60,000 bases of DNA, taken from Takakia lepidozioides (Eukaryota; Streptophyta; Takakiopsida; Takakiales; Takakiaceae). The notes beneath the pieces are model-generated. The model worked only from the letters and a program-made list of their open reading frames with translations, was not told where the DNA came from and did no database searches. Made by a program: the position numbers and the translations under genes. Shown here piece by piece: positions 22,586 through 33,012 of this stretch. Position 1 is the stretch's first letter. Each line of letters begins with the position of its first letter. The stretch spans positions 3,288,001 through 3,348,000 of the forward strand of contig CM060733.1 in the NCBI GenBank assembly GCA_030704615.1, read 5' to 3'.

Positions 22586-23600
22586 CACGACTTCAGGTAT
22601 AACGAAATACATAAATCGGAGAGAATTGGACTGTAATTTCTAAACATGCAGATGACAAATAAGTAGATTTTCCTGTAGAGTATAGAAAACACATAGATGT
22701 CTTAACATTTTCTACGGGTGAAAATGCAGTTCACACGAGAGATTATGGAAATTCAGATAATTACACCTGCGATGGCCGCAGAGGTACTGGATGCTTAGAA
22801 AGGTGCAGTATGGGAAGCGAGGTGGGAGATGACCAGAGAGGTGCGGGGAACACAATCTGCAAGTGAGCGGTATGGAGATAGAAGTTTGAACAGTTTGCAC
22901 TCAGACCTTATATAGAGGTGGAAACCAGGTTGCCCGCTGGAACTCCTCCAATGGGATAGTGCGATACATTGTCTCCCAGATCGATTTCTGTCGCCGTTGA
23001 TATCCGGTATGGCCACAATCGAACGGTTCTGGATGGTGCAGGAGTGCATTCTTTGACCGATTTCGGAAAAGAGTGTCATTTACTGGTAGATCCCTATGTA
23101 ACAATTATGATGCCAGAAAGATAACGGCCGATAACGGTGGTTCAATGGTCTCGCACTCGTGCTTATAAAGCAGTTTGTATTTTGCATTCAATGTTGTCCA
23201 AGTGGATGATGGCCTGACGCCGATGACAAGGTGCAGCTATGACACTCAGCCGAGAATGTGGCAGGCGTAAATGAGTGACAGTGGAAATATTCCAAGCCTT
23301 AATCCGCCGAATGTAGACATGGTCAGGAGCAATTATTCCCAGCGACAAAACGCCGCAAGAGGATCTGGCTTGTACATTTCATTTATCGTCACGTGGGGGG
23401 TGTGGGAAATATCCCACGGGGTTATAATTGATGATCCTGTACAAGGGATCATTAACGTTATATTTTCTCGTTCATTCATCTAATTTTTCATTTCATCTAG
23501 TCATTCGTAAAATGGATGGATAGAATGAAAAGATGAATTGGATGATATTTGCATAGATGTTGGATGGAACACGCGCGACCGTTCGATTTCGAAAGGACGC
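22586..23600. other. No supported gene
   Basis: Short frames on both strands without recognisable content. The region separates the start of the minus-strand DUF7869-type gene from the promoter side of the plus-strand gene at 23966, so both upstream regions probably lie here. Confidence 0.4.
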
Positions 23601-23965
23601 GATGGTTCAGATCCTTTGCGACGGCACCATATAAGGGGTGTGGTCGTTCAGCCCACCCTTTCACCACTCCATTGTGTACGCGGAAGCGCTGCGGAAGTGG
23701 TAAGACCGAGCAGCGCTAGAAAAAAAAGAGTTTTGAAGAGCGGAGAGTGTGAAGAGCAAAGACTGTGTTGTGCATGGTGCCATGAGAGCTGAGAGAAGAG
23801 AGCGTGCAGTTCAGTGCAGCGTGAGAGTGCAGTGGAGGAAAGGAAGCAGACAGCGGATTCAAGTGCAGACAGGAGACGGGAAGGAAGCAGAGCGTAAGGG
23901 AGAGCGGAGCGGAGCGGTGGAAGCTTAAGGGTCAGGCGTTTCAGGTCAGCAACAGAGGCACCGAA
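23601..23965 (+). promoter_or_regulatory. Putative promoter and purine-rich 5' UTR of the gene at 23966
   Basis: TATAAGG at about 23630 is followed by about 330 bases rich in GA (runs such as GAGAGAAGAGAG and GGAGCGGAGCGG) leading to the ATG at 23966. GA-rich leaders are common in plant genes. This is inference from composition and position. Confidence 0.4.
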
Positions 23966-24948
23966 ATGGCTCACGCATCTAGCAGGTAATGTTCTCGTTT
24001 ACGCATGTGGTTTGATGTCATTCTCTCTTGCTCGCTTGTCATTATCTCATTCTCTCTTTGTTCCGTTTGTTGATTTGCTTTTCTTTTTGTTTTGCTGTTG
24101 CTTTTGTTGGTCATCATCGCCCACGTCGCTGTTGTTTTGCTTCTCTTCCTCACTCGCTTTCGTTCCAGAGGTTATAGAGCACAATTTGATTCTTGCATGT
24201 CATGTTTCGTGAGTGTGTTGTCTTGCCTGATGCGGAGCATCTCTTTTCAATTCATGTGGTTCCAAAGCTGTTTCAATTAGTTTGAATTGATTAAAGTTGT
24301 TTAGGTGTTTCAATGCATTGCTGCTTCTCTGCTGGTGGTTTGTATGGTGGTTGGTATGGGTGGTTTGTGGTCCTGCTTTACTGGCGCTGCTGGATTATTA
24401 GGGTTATGGATTAGGGTTATGGCGGGTTAGGATCATGGTTTTTAGCGATTGTTTTTCCGAATTTCCGATATTTGATAACGGGTTTTTCTTCGGGGCTAGG
24501 CAACTCTAGTAGACTAGTCTTCGTAGACCACTAGACCTCTACTTGACCTCCATAAACTCCGACAGGACAAACCACACGAACCTCGCCTGCCCAGTGGAGG
24601 TTCCTGCGTGTTACTATGCCAAGGCACAACATAAGAATGTATTGAGATAGACTTATGTAGGTTCCTCCCCTGCGTTGATTTTTTGTTCTGTCAGTTTAAA
24701 AAGAACGGGAGTAGGAGTTCACACGGTGGCCAAAGATGGTTCTGAGACCGTTGTTGACATCTGTAAAAGGCCAAGGAGACAGAATCCAGTAAGCATCAAC
24801 GAAGCAGAAAACCAAGACGAATCACTGGTTGTATCGAAAACAAAAACCTTCAAGAAGAGATCTAAGAATCAAATATCAGATGTGGGCTTTGATGTGCGAA
24901 CCTTCATAAATCCGGGCACTGACGAATCAATGTTCGAGGGAGTTATTC
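23966..24948 (+). pseudogene. Two-exon start of an unrecognised gene, cut by an LTR insertion
   Basis: Exon 1 is 23966-23985 (MAHASS plus two bases) and exon 2 begins at 24695 after a GT-AG intron. The phases match. Exon 2 reads through a basic, Asn/Lys-rich segment (KRTGVGVHTVAKDG, FKKRSKNQISDVGFDVRTFI) and runs without stop into the LTR at 24949, after FEGVIL. No continuation is recognisable beyond the LTR at 25912. The roughly 700-base intron carries a copy of the 24-bp palindrome. The family is unknown. The exon join is supported by phase and by a GA-rich leader, not by homology. Confidence 0.5.
24579..24602. repeat. 24-bp palindrome, imperfect copy inside an intron
   Basis: Left arm AACCTCGCCTG (two mismatches), spacer CC, right arm CAGTGGAGGTT intact. 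It is located within the proposed intron 23986-24694 of the plus-strand gene. Confidence 0.8.
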
Positions 24949-25911
24949 TGTCGCGGCCCTTTGCCTTGAGGGCAGGGGGGTCGGGACACATGAAGGGTTG
25001 CCCCTGTGGTGGGGGCAGCGGCAGCGATAGGTATGGGGGGCTAAAGCACCCTTGAGTGCCCAAGGCACCCAAGGAGGCGAAGGCGCTCACTAAGGTGGAG
25101 CCCCGCACACCGGGTTGCGGTGGGGGTGGCTCCACAAGGGGTGGTGGTAGCTTAGCGGGACTTAGTGGGGGTGACATAGGACTCACCATGGGGGCGGAGA
25201 CGTCGTGGTGGGAGTCGTGGGGAGTCTTGGGACTCATCACGGTCCATAGGGGCCGTGGTGAGTGGGCCAAGACTCACCGCGACTCATCACCGGGAGTCGA
25301 GGGTTTTTGTGGTGGTTCGCCATAAAATGGCATGGCTGGTTGTGAAAACCCGCGGACAGCTACATAAGTATATATAAGGGGAGTAGTGTCGCGGCCCTTT
25401 GCCTTGAGGGCAGGGGGTCGGGACACATGAGGGGCTGCCCCTGTGGTGGGGGCAGCGGCAGCGATAGGTATGGGGGGCTGAAGCACCCTTGAGTGCCCAA
25501 GGCACTCAAGGAGGCGGAGGCGCTCACTAGGTGGAGCCCCGCACACCGGGTTGCGGTGGGGGTGGCTCCAACAAGGGGTGGTGGTAGCTTAGCGGGACTT
25601 AGTGGGGGTGGCATAGGACTCACCATGGGGGCGGAGACCTCGTGGTGGGAGTCGTGGGGAGTCTTGGGACTCATCACGGTCCATAGGGGCCGTGGTGAGT
25701 GGGCCAAGACTCACCGCAACTCATCACCGGGAGTCGAGGGTTTTCGTGGTGGTTCACCATAAAATGGCATGGCTGGTTATGAAACCCCCGCGGACAGCTA
25801 CAGAAGTATATAAGGGGAGTAGTGACCCCGAGAACGGTGCAAGCCCGTTGGTGACCAAAAACTAGTGAGTAAGCGAGCGAGCCGGAAAGCGACCAAAGAG
25901 TGGGGAGCTAC
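24949..25911 (+). mobile_element. Ty3-type LTR (solo copy) with tandemly duplicated U3
   Basis: The unit starts TGTCGCGGCCCTTTGCC at 24949 and again at 25387, so about 438 bases are tandemly duplicated. Each unit ends in a TATA box (TATAAGGGGAG, about 25373 and 25808). After the second unit comes an R-like segment (GTGACCCCGAGAACGG) ending at GGGGAGCT (25911). The same arrangement, inverted, lies at 31401-32362 next to the gag-pol remnants, which identifies it as the LTR. No gag or pol is adjacent here, so it behaves as a solo LTR. I see no clear target duplication, and the true 3' end may extend a few bases further. Confidence 0.75.
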
Positions 25912-25933
25912 AATCCCTGCGTCCCTTGATGGC

Positions 25934-25957
25934 AACGTCGACTAGACAGTGGAGGTT
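25934..25957. repeat. 24-bp palindrome, imperfect copy
   Basis: Left arm AACGTCGACTA (three mismatches), spacer GA, right arm CAGTGGAGGTT intact. It sits 22 bases beyond the shared end of the solo LTR. Confidence 0.7.
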
Positions 25958-27097
25958 ACTTGCGGAACCGGCTCAGGTGACCTGGCCCTCACTGTCAGAT
26001 CCACGTGTCTCTTCACCGTTTGAGTGTCCTTTGATCCTTTTCTTGTGTGTGTCATTTCCTCTGAATTGGATTCTTGGATCTACAAGAAAAGTTATCCAAA
26101 TCGGTTAGTGGCTGTCCACAAAGGTGTGCGAACGGAAATATGTATCCGGGTGGAAATATGTTTTATTCGGAAGTCCAGAAAGACGGATATAAGGAAAATA
26201 TTGGGATTATATATAATTACAATATTGTCTTATGGAAATAACATTCGGATTATTCCACTCACAAGTATGTATAATTACAATATTATCATATTGTATTCAG
26301 AAGTGTGTATGAATAAACTTTCACTAATTGTCATTCGTTACCTACATCCAGAACCAGATCCTGGGTGACATTCTGGGACACCAGCTCACGACGATTGTTA
26401 ACGGGATCCGGTGACATAATGAATGGCTCGTCACCTTCCACAGGTGTGAACCCTTGACCGAGGGTTTCAACGAACTCCGTCGATGTCGCTTCTTGTCCGC
26501 TTGGAGAAGCCAGATTCTTATTCGTGGTGTTATCGGAACTGGAGGAAGAGCTGTCCAGATTGTGTACATCTTGTGGCGCAACGCGTTCTTGGGTATTTGG
26601 AGTACTACCTAGATTATCCAACCGTGAAATTTCCTGGCCCTCTCTTTCCCTTTCCAACATTAGCCGCATCTGCCCCTGGACTCTGTTGACGATTTCCATG
26701 TTCTCATCTTCGTCTTTCTCCTCCTCCTCGTCCTCTTCTTGTTTCTCCTCCATTTCCTCGTCCTGATCCTTGTCGTGCCCTTCGTCATCATCTTCTTTGT
26801 CCACTTCGTCATCATGCAATGAGTCTCCGTCATCTCCATCTCCTGTGATAGTCTGATTGTCAATCTGGAGGGTCCTGAAATAGGCCTCCACCTTGCTTCT
26901 ATAAAATTTCTTTTTTGTTACAAAGTTTATGTCGAGCACACGAATATTTCTTTCCTGCAATGAAACCAAATAATGATATCAAAATAAATCCGACGAACAC
27001 CAACCATCGATAGATTGAAAGGGTTAGGCTTTCTTTTGAGAAACTACCAAATACACCAATCTGCAGAATAACAAACACCCACAACTCCAATAACATG

Positions 27098-27121
27098 AAC
27101 CTCCACTGCCCAGTGGAGGTT
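27098..27121. repeat. 24-bp palindrome, perfect copy inside an intron
   Basis: Arms AACCTCCACTG and CAGTGGAGGTT around spacer CC, in the middle of the 285-base intron 26955-27239 of gene M. Confidence 0.9.
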
Positions 27122-29473
27122 AAAAAAATGGAACAATCAGACACAGGTTAAACACGCTTTTCCGACAACGTCAATAATACGAGAGTTAAATCCGGAAAAC
27201 TGAAAACACAGACAATTCCAAGATGCAGAATCCGCTTACAAGAAGAACGTATGTCATTGCCAGTCCTCCGAAAATGTTCACACAAGACATCCCGTCCCTA
27301 CAAAAAAAAATGACTAGGTAATCGCAGGTGTCCGGCCTCAGCTCATGATTGTAAGTCCTGCACTCCATCTCCTGCGAGGTCGGGTCTACATCTGGTCCTT
27401 GGATAACGGGATTAATTGGGTCCGGCGATAACAAAACAGTTTGAATGTGGTCATCCGGATTCACCATCTCCTCAACTGTTGCCGAAAATACGTAGTTGAG
27501 GCAGAGGACCATCCGGAAGAATATAGTCGTGCAGCTCTTGTAAGGTGATTCAAACTCGCCGGGAATGTAATAACCCTGTCGGATAATAAACGATTTTGAT
27601 CCAGGGCCATTCCGGATGTATGACACAAGATTTCCCGATGATTCTTGTGTGGAGAAAAACACAAAAGCATTGGACATGAGTTGCTGAGCCACAAAAGCAT
27701 CCAAGATATTTGAGTAGTCATTTGTCTCGAAGACAATAAAGTCATCATCACAAACTGTATTGACGAATACCATGGATATGTCGTCGAACCGATTCTTTGG
27801 TGCAAGTCCCAACCGTGATCTGGCATCAGCAAATTTCTGGTTTCCCCCCAGCTGTGTGTAATGGGACCTGAAGCTCGTGCGTAGAATCGCCAGGGCATTC
27901 TGGTTATCCTCGAAGGTCTGCTTGCACGACAAGATATACTTCTTGAAGGCAGCAGTCATTGGCTGCGTCTCCATATTCATCTTCTGTTTGCTAACAATGT
28001 AGTCGTTCCCGAGCCTATCTCGAAATGTTTCAAACTCAGCTTTGTTGAAGTTGTAATTTTTTTTAACATCACACCACTCTTGTTTGGTATACAGTTCCGG
28101 GTTCTGTTTGCTCCTCCGAGGCCACCCTAAGACTTCCATTACATCGTCGATAATAAACCGTCGCAATTTCATTTGGTCAATATACGCGCTCATTGTGTTT
28201 TTGGATTTGTCCGCGCCCTTGAATTTCGTTCCCCGAATGCAAATGTCTCTGTTTAGGATTTTCTCCGCCACTCTTTTCAACTGCCTTGGTATTAAGTCCT
28301 TGTAGTTTCACGATAGCGGTTTTATTCAACGGTAGCTGTTCACCCTTGCACTGAATCCCGAAAATATCAATAAGCTTTCCTTGTTCCCACTGTTTGAAAA
28401 CCTCCTCCCACAGGTTCCATACGTCTTCGTCACAGAGAACCAGAACCATGGCCTCCTTCAGGCTACTCATCTCCAGTATGAGTTGACATCCTTGCATAAA
28501 TTCCTACAAAAAATATCAGGGCCAAAGTTAGAAATTTCATTCAATATTTGATATTAATCTTGAGATGAAACAATAATCACAACTATCTTGTCAATTATAC
28601 TATACACCAAGTGATGATTCGATTGTGAATTCATCTTCGTCCATCTTGTTGTGCCTTGTAATTTGAAGCTCTTTCTGTAGTGTCTCCTGCTTCGGAATGC
28701 GGTGCTCCTCCAAGTCAAATTTGTCCAATCTGTTCATGTTCTCCACTAGGAACAGTTCCAAGAGTGTACCTAGAAAATCCTTGAAAAACCCAATGAGCAT
28801 GAAAAGTTTTGGAAGCGTTCTCCGCAACATCACGTTTTCATGATCATATGATGTTTCAAGTATTTTTGCGGCACATTTGCGGAACTGTTACAGGTGGAGA
28901 ACATAAATAGATTGGGAAAATAAGAACTGGACAAGCACCTCATTACCAAACAAGACACATTACAAAAGACCCCATCATGTCGAATTTCCAAATGCTGAAC
29001 CATCCCGCTCGTTCATTGTAGCACCCTCCCTTATGAAGGTTTTTTTGTATTGTCTCCTGCTTCGTAATGCGGTCTCCGTTCGTCACATTAAATCCAAGCT
29101 TGAGAATATTTTTGTTCTCTAGCAAAATGAACGGAAAACACAATGAATCATTTACCTTCCATTGTCTAGTCTCCGACTTCGTTGTGTGATCGTTGTACTT
29201 TTTCGGCCTCCCCCTCAGCTCGAAGAAATTTCGGGCATGTGCAACTTTCTCGGGAAATGTTGTGTCAAATCTCTGCGCCTTATTCGGGTCGTTTAGGAGC
29301 TTAGATAGCTTCACGAGCCTCATAAGATCCTTTGACCATATAATCTTTGAGGGCCAGTCAGTGTAGTACTTCTTAAGATTGTCGTCGTCTACGTCTTGCA
29401 CAAGTTCCTGCGACATAATTGAATAAGGTCAGAAATGATATCGACCTAACAAGCATGTTGTTTAAAGTTCATG

Positions 29474-29497
29474 AACCTCCACTGTTCAGTGGAGGTT
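29474..29497. repeat. 24-bp palindrome, perfect copy inside an intron
   Basis: Arms AACCTCCACTG and CAGTGGAGGTT around spacer TT, within the 129-base intron 29408-29536 of gene M, directly after the exon encoding the GGQHT motif. Confidence 0.9.
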
Positions 29498-30597
29498 CAT
29501 GTTGTTACAAAAATTGGATTTTGTCGGGAAATTTACCTTGGCAGCAATGATCGTGTGTTGTCCACCGATGACGAAGAATCTGGAATTTTCCACCTCCTTC
29601 CAGTTTCGAGGTTTCGAACTAGAAACCTCCATAGGCTTCTCGGGGTTTGCGGGAATCAAATAAACTGGATGTTTGGAGTCGAACACCCGGAGCTGGTAAA
29701 GACGCGCTTTGACTTCGTCTTTGTGCTTCACATTTAGGGGCCTGTACACCATATCTCTGGGAGCAAGCTCCATCATGGAAACTTTGACGTCATGGGTCGC
29801 CTCAAACCCAAAAGGAAACATGTCCTTGTAGTCTTGCTCCAGCCTCTCCAGCATCTTCTCACACTTGTCTTTGTCGAATATGTCTGCAGCCTTGGGTTTC
29901 TTGGTATCTGTCATGAACGCATGATCCATCTCCTCCTTTTGTTTCTTCTTTCCCCTGATATACCGGCTTCATTGTCATCACCACCGGCGTCAATGGATTT
30001 CCGTTTTCCCTTCTTTGGCTTCGCTCTTGCAGCCTCCTCCTCTCGCGTCTTTGCAATCTCCTTACCCTTTAAGTAAAGCACATCCAAGAAATACCCCAAG
30101 CCATGCAAAAACCTTCATCTGTAAATTGAGTACCCTCGTCGCAATATGTGAACCCCGCCCGAATTGGACTCTCTCATCATGGCCTTCCTTAGAATTCGTA
30201 CCTTCAGTTTGAAGCCAAACGTTCTGGGAAATCTACCATCTTCCATCATGAACATTACCAACATCGGAAATTCCACATCCATCTCCAGCTCTATGTCGAC
30301 CACATCTGCATATTTGAGCTCGGCGACCTCTGCACCAATCTTGTATTGGAACCGGAACTTATGGTCCGGAGGTGTGCCAACGAGTAAAATGCCCCATTCT
30401 GTGATCTCCGGGTTCAGCTCAAAAATTGCCAGGTGATCATTCTTGAAATTCGGAGATTTTCGAGAAACAAATGAACCACAGATAGGTTTGCACATTCCAA
30501 CAATACAATCCCTCGGGGTAATGTTGTTGTCCACAGAACAAACCACCTCGGTCCTCAGACACATATCATGACAACCATACAAGATTCCCAGGACAGT

Positions 30598-30621
30598 AAC
30601 CTCCACTGTCCAGTGGAGGTT
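30598..30621. repeat. 24-bp palindrome, perfect copy
   Basis: Arms AACCTCCACTG and CAGTGGAGGTT around spacer TC, immediately 5' (minus strand) of the first readable segment of gene M. It may mark a further intron or leader. Confidence 0.9.
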
Positions 30622-30850
30622 CAACAATTCATACGCTCATAGCTGACAGATAAAAGAGTTCAATTCAGGAGGAGAAAACGATTTCACTTATAAGAAGAAT
30701 AATACATTTATTCAGAGAAGGCTCGTCTCGCCATTCCATACATCATGCGGTCTCAAAATTGTTCCTATAACGAATATATAATTTCTACAAGAAATCGATA
30801 TTCTTTTGTAAGATGAGTTTCATCTTTTCATTTTCTTGTATCTACAATAA

Positions 30851-31189
30851 CTACAAGAGGCTCTCTCGAATCATCCTCAAGGTTTCAGGGGAGTACTCTC
30901 TAGGTGTATATGTCGTAGAATTTCCAGAGATGTATTCTGGAGAATCTCCAAGGTCGTACTGAGGAGAATCTGCGGGGACATATTCTGGAGAATCAGCAGG
31001 GACATATTCTGGAGAATTTACAAGGACTGCATACTGAGGAGAGTGAGGACTGTATCCTGGAGAGGACGGAAGGACGGATCCCGAGTACTGTTCACTATCT
31101 CCTACAGAAATGTCATTATCTGAATCAGACTGAAGATTACAATCATCACTTTCATCTTTCTCTTTCTCTGTTTCCTCCGTCGTCTCCCG
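30851..31189 (-). pseudogene. C-terminal fragment with Ser-Pro-x-Tyr repeats
   Basis: A minus-strand frame is open from about 31189 to a TAG at 30851 and has no start codon. It begins acidic (EETEKEKDESDD) and then carries spaced repeats SPGYSPHSPQY, NSPEYVPADSPEYVPAD, SPQYDLGD, SPEYISGN and EYSPE. The Ser-Pro with nearby Tyr recalls the RNA polymerase II CTD heptad, but spacing is mostly 9-10 residues. Upstream the frame meets TGA, and the retroelement LTR lies about 200 bases beyond. It may be the last exon of a gene disrupted by that insertion, or a 5' part of gene M, which follows on the same strand. The family is unknown. Confidence 0.5.
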
Positions 31190-31400
31190 TCAAATATGTC
31201 GCGCACCTCACTTCGGTAAACTCCCCTTCAAGTCATAGTTACTCGCTTTGATGCGCGCGCCTGACTCCCAACCTGGCCGCCGGGCCAACTTGGAGCTTCG
31301 GCTGCTCACCGGGACATAACGGTCCCCCTTCGCTCCCCCACTAAACCCTCCACCTATTTGGGCCTAGTGGAATTCCCTTTGGTAGATGGCAGTCCGGAAC
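31190..31400. other. Leader-like or LTR-flanking sequence
   Basis: This lies left of the segment shared by the two LTR copies. It is GC-rich and non-coding. It may be the outer part of the LTR (U5), which the solo copy lacks, or host flank. Confidence 0.35.
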
Positions 31401-32362
31401 AGCTCCCCACTCTTTGGTCGCTTTCCGGCTCGCTCGCTTACTCACTAGTTTTTGGTCACCAACGGGCTTGCACCGTTCTCGGGGTCACTACTCCCCTTAT
31501 ATACTTCTGTAGCTGTCCGCGGGGGTTTCAGAACCAGCCATGCCATTTTATGGCGAACCACCACGAAAACCCTCGACTCCCGGTGATGAGTCGCGGTGAG
31601 TCTTGGCCCACTCACCACGGCCCCTATGGACCGTGACGAGTCCCAAGACTCCCCATGACTCCCACCACGAGGTCTCCGCCCCCATGGTGAGTCCTATGCC
31701 ACCCCCACTAAGACCCGCTAAGCTACCACCACCCCTTGTTGGAGCCACCCCCACCGCAACCCGGTGTGCGGGGCTCCACCTAGTGAGCGCCTCCGCCTCC
31801 TTGAGTGCCTTGGGCACTCAAGGGTGCTTCAGCCCCCCATACCTATCGCTGCCGCTGCCCCCACCACAGGGGCAGCCCCTCATGTGTCCTGACCCCCTGC
31901 CCTCAAGGCAAAGGGCCGCGACGCTACTCCCCTTATATATACTTCTGTAGCTGTCCGCGGGGGTTTCACAACCAGCCATGCCATTTTATGGCGAACCACC
32001 ACGAAAACCCTCGACTCCCGGTGATGAGTCGCGGTGAGTCTTGGCCCACTCACCATGGCCCCTATGGACCGTGATGAGTCCCAAGACTCCCCACGACTCC
32101 CACCACGAGGTCTCCGCCCCCATGGTGAGTCCTATGCCACCCCCACTAAGTCCCGCTAAGCTACCACCACCCCTTGTGGAGCCACCCCCACCGCAACCCG
32201 GTGTGCGGGGCTCCACCTTAGTGAGTGCCTCCGCCTCCTTGGGTGCCTTGGGCACTCAAGGGTGCTTCAGCCCCCCATACCTATCGCTGCCGCTGCCCCC
32301 ACCACAGGGGCAACCCCTCATGTGTCCCGACCCCCCTGCCCTCAAGGCAAAGGGTCGCGACA
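31401..32362 (-). mobile_element. 3' LTR of the Ty3/gypsy element (minus orientation), U3 duplicated
   Basis: On the minus strand the LTR starts TGTCGCGACCCTTTGCC at 32362, preceded by a purine-rich tract (GGTAGGGGTGTG, 32363-32374) fitting a polypurine tract. The U3 unit repeats from 31923 (its first base now C), so about 439 bases are duplicated exactly as in the solo LTR at 24949. Each unit ends with a TATA box. Its orientation, left of the minus-strand pol, makes it the 3' LTR. Confidence 0.75.
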
Positions 32363-32374
32363 CACACCCCTACC

Positions 32375-33012
32375 AACAGGGAGTCGATGTCCTCATCGAC
32401 TTGTCCATTTTGTAGAAACAAACATCCAAGTTGTGGCGTCCCACATCAAGGAGTTTGTTTCCGTACCATGGCGTCCCATGGCAAAGAACCAAAACCCCAC
32501 ACTTGACTCTACTCTCCACTAGCTAGTTCGGCCGACTTCCTCCAAGTTCCGGCCAAGGGTGGAGCCTCTCAAGCTCCTCCCAGTGCACTCTTCTTGGCCT
32601 ACTTCAAGGCCAAGGAACGATCCTCCCTGAGGATCGAATCGCCTTACTGCAACAACATTGCTTGCGATCGCTCATGATGCCGCTTTTGGCATCACCTTGA
32701 GCAAGGGTTCACCTGGAACCCTCTTTGACTAGGAAGATAACCTTGAACCAACCGTGCGCCCCAATCACTACAATTGGGTCCGCCTTGGAATGCTGGCCTG
32801 AGGTACGGGAACACGCCGAAGCCGCACTACGACTTCGTCCCGAGGCTACACGATTATAGTACGTGAACGGAAGCACGTAGCTTCCACGTTAGCCAGCACT
32901 ACAAGGCAACCCCCTCGGTAGCGCAGTTATAGTACGCGCACGCGCCAGGTGCGCACTAGCACGTGAACTCCCAAAGAAGGTCACCCGATTTTGGCACTAC
33001 GCAAACACACGA
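32375..33012 (-). other. Non-coding interval between the truncated integrase and the 3' LTR
   Basis: No coding frame of note. It lies inside the element on the pol-LTR side. Since integrase is interrupted at about 33050, this may be internal 3' sequence retained after a deletion. Confidence 0.5.

Larger units (their letters stand above)
26331..30597 (-). pseudogene. Gene M: large ParB-like protein with methyltransferase-like C-terminus, multi-exon, decayed
   Basis: Minus-strand segments read 30597 to 26331. Order: an N-terminal region; a basic stretch (ARAKPKKGKRKS); a ParB/DGQHR-type motif in FFVIGGQHTIIAAK (about 29540-29580), followed by a phase-0 intron 29408-29536; helical regions (LMRLVKLSKLLNDP; LKRVAEKILNRD); then a segment resembling methyltransferase motif IV and its following strands (DDISMVFVNT ... 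NAFVFFST); then NIFGGLAMTYVLL joined through phase-0 intron 26955-27239 to ERNIRVLDINF, resembling motif I-II. It ends in a highly acidic tail (EEEKDEDENME). This is the domain order of the genes at 50.6 and 56.6 kb, at low similarity. Breaks: an in-frame TGA at about 30113-30115, a frame change near 29965, another near 28305. The ParB call is fairly firm; the methyltransferase call is tentative. Confidence 0.55.

Noticed and set aside
24675-25325. ORFs across the LTR (24675-25055, 25056-25325 and the equivalents at 31548-32255)
   Set aside because: They translate the GC-rich U3 repeat in several frames and both orientations. Only the part before 24949 is plausibly coding.
20795-30621. Integrated giant-virus segment, with the 24-bp palindromes as transcription-end hairpins
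   Set aside because: No viral hallmark gene is present. The palindromes fall within introns, not at gene ends, and the genes are spliced and transposon-like.
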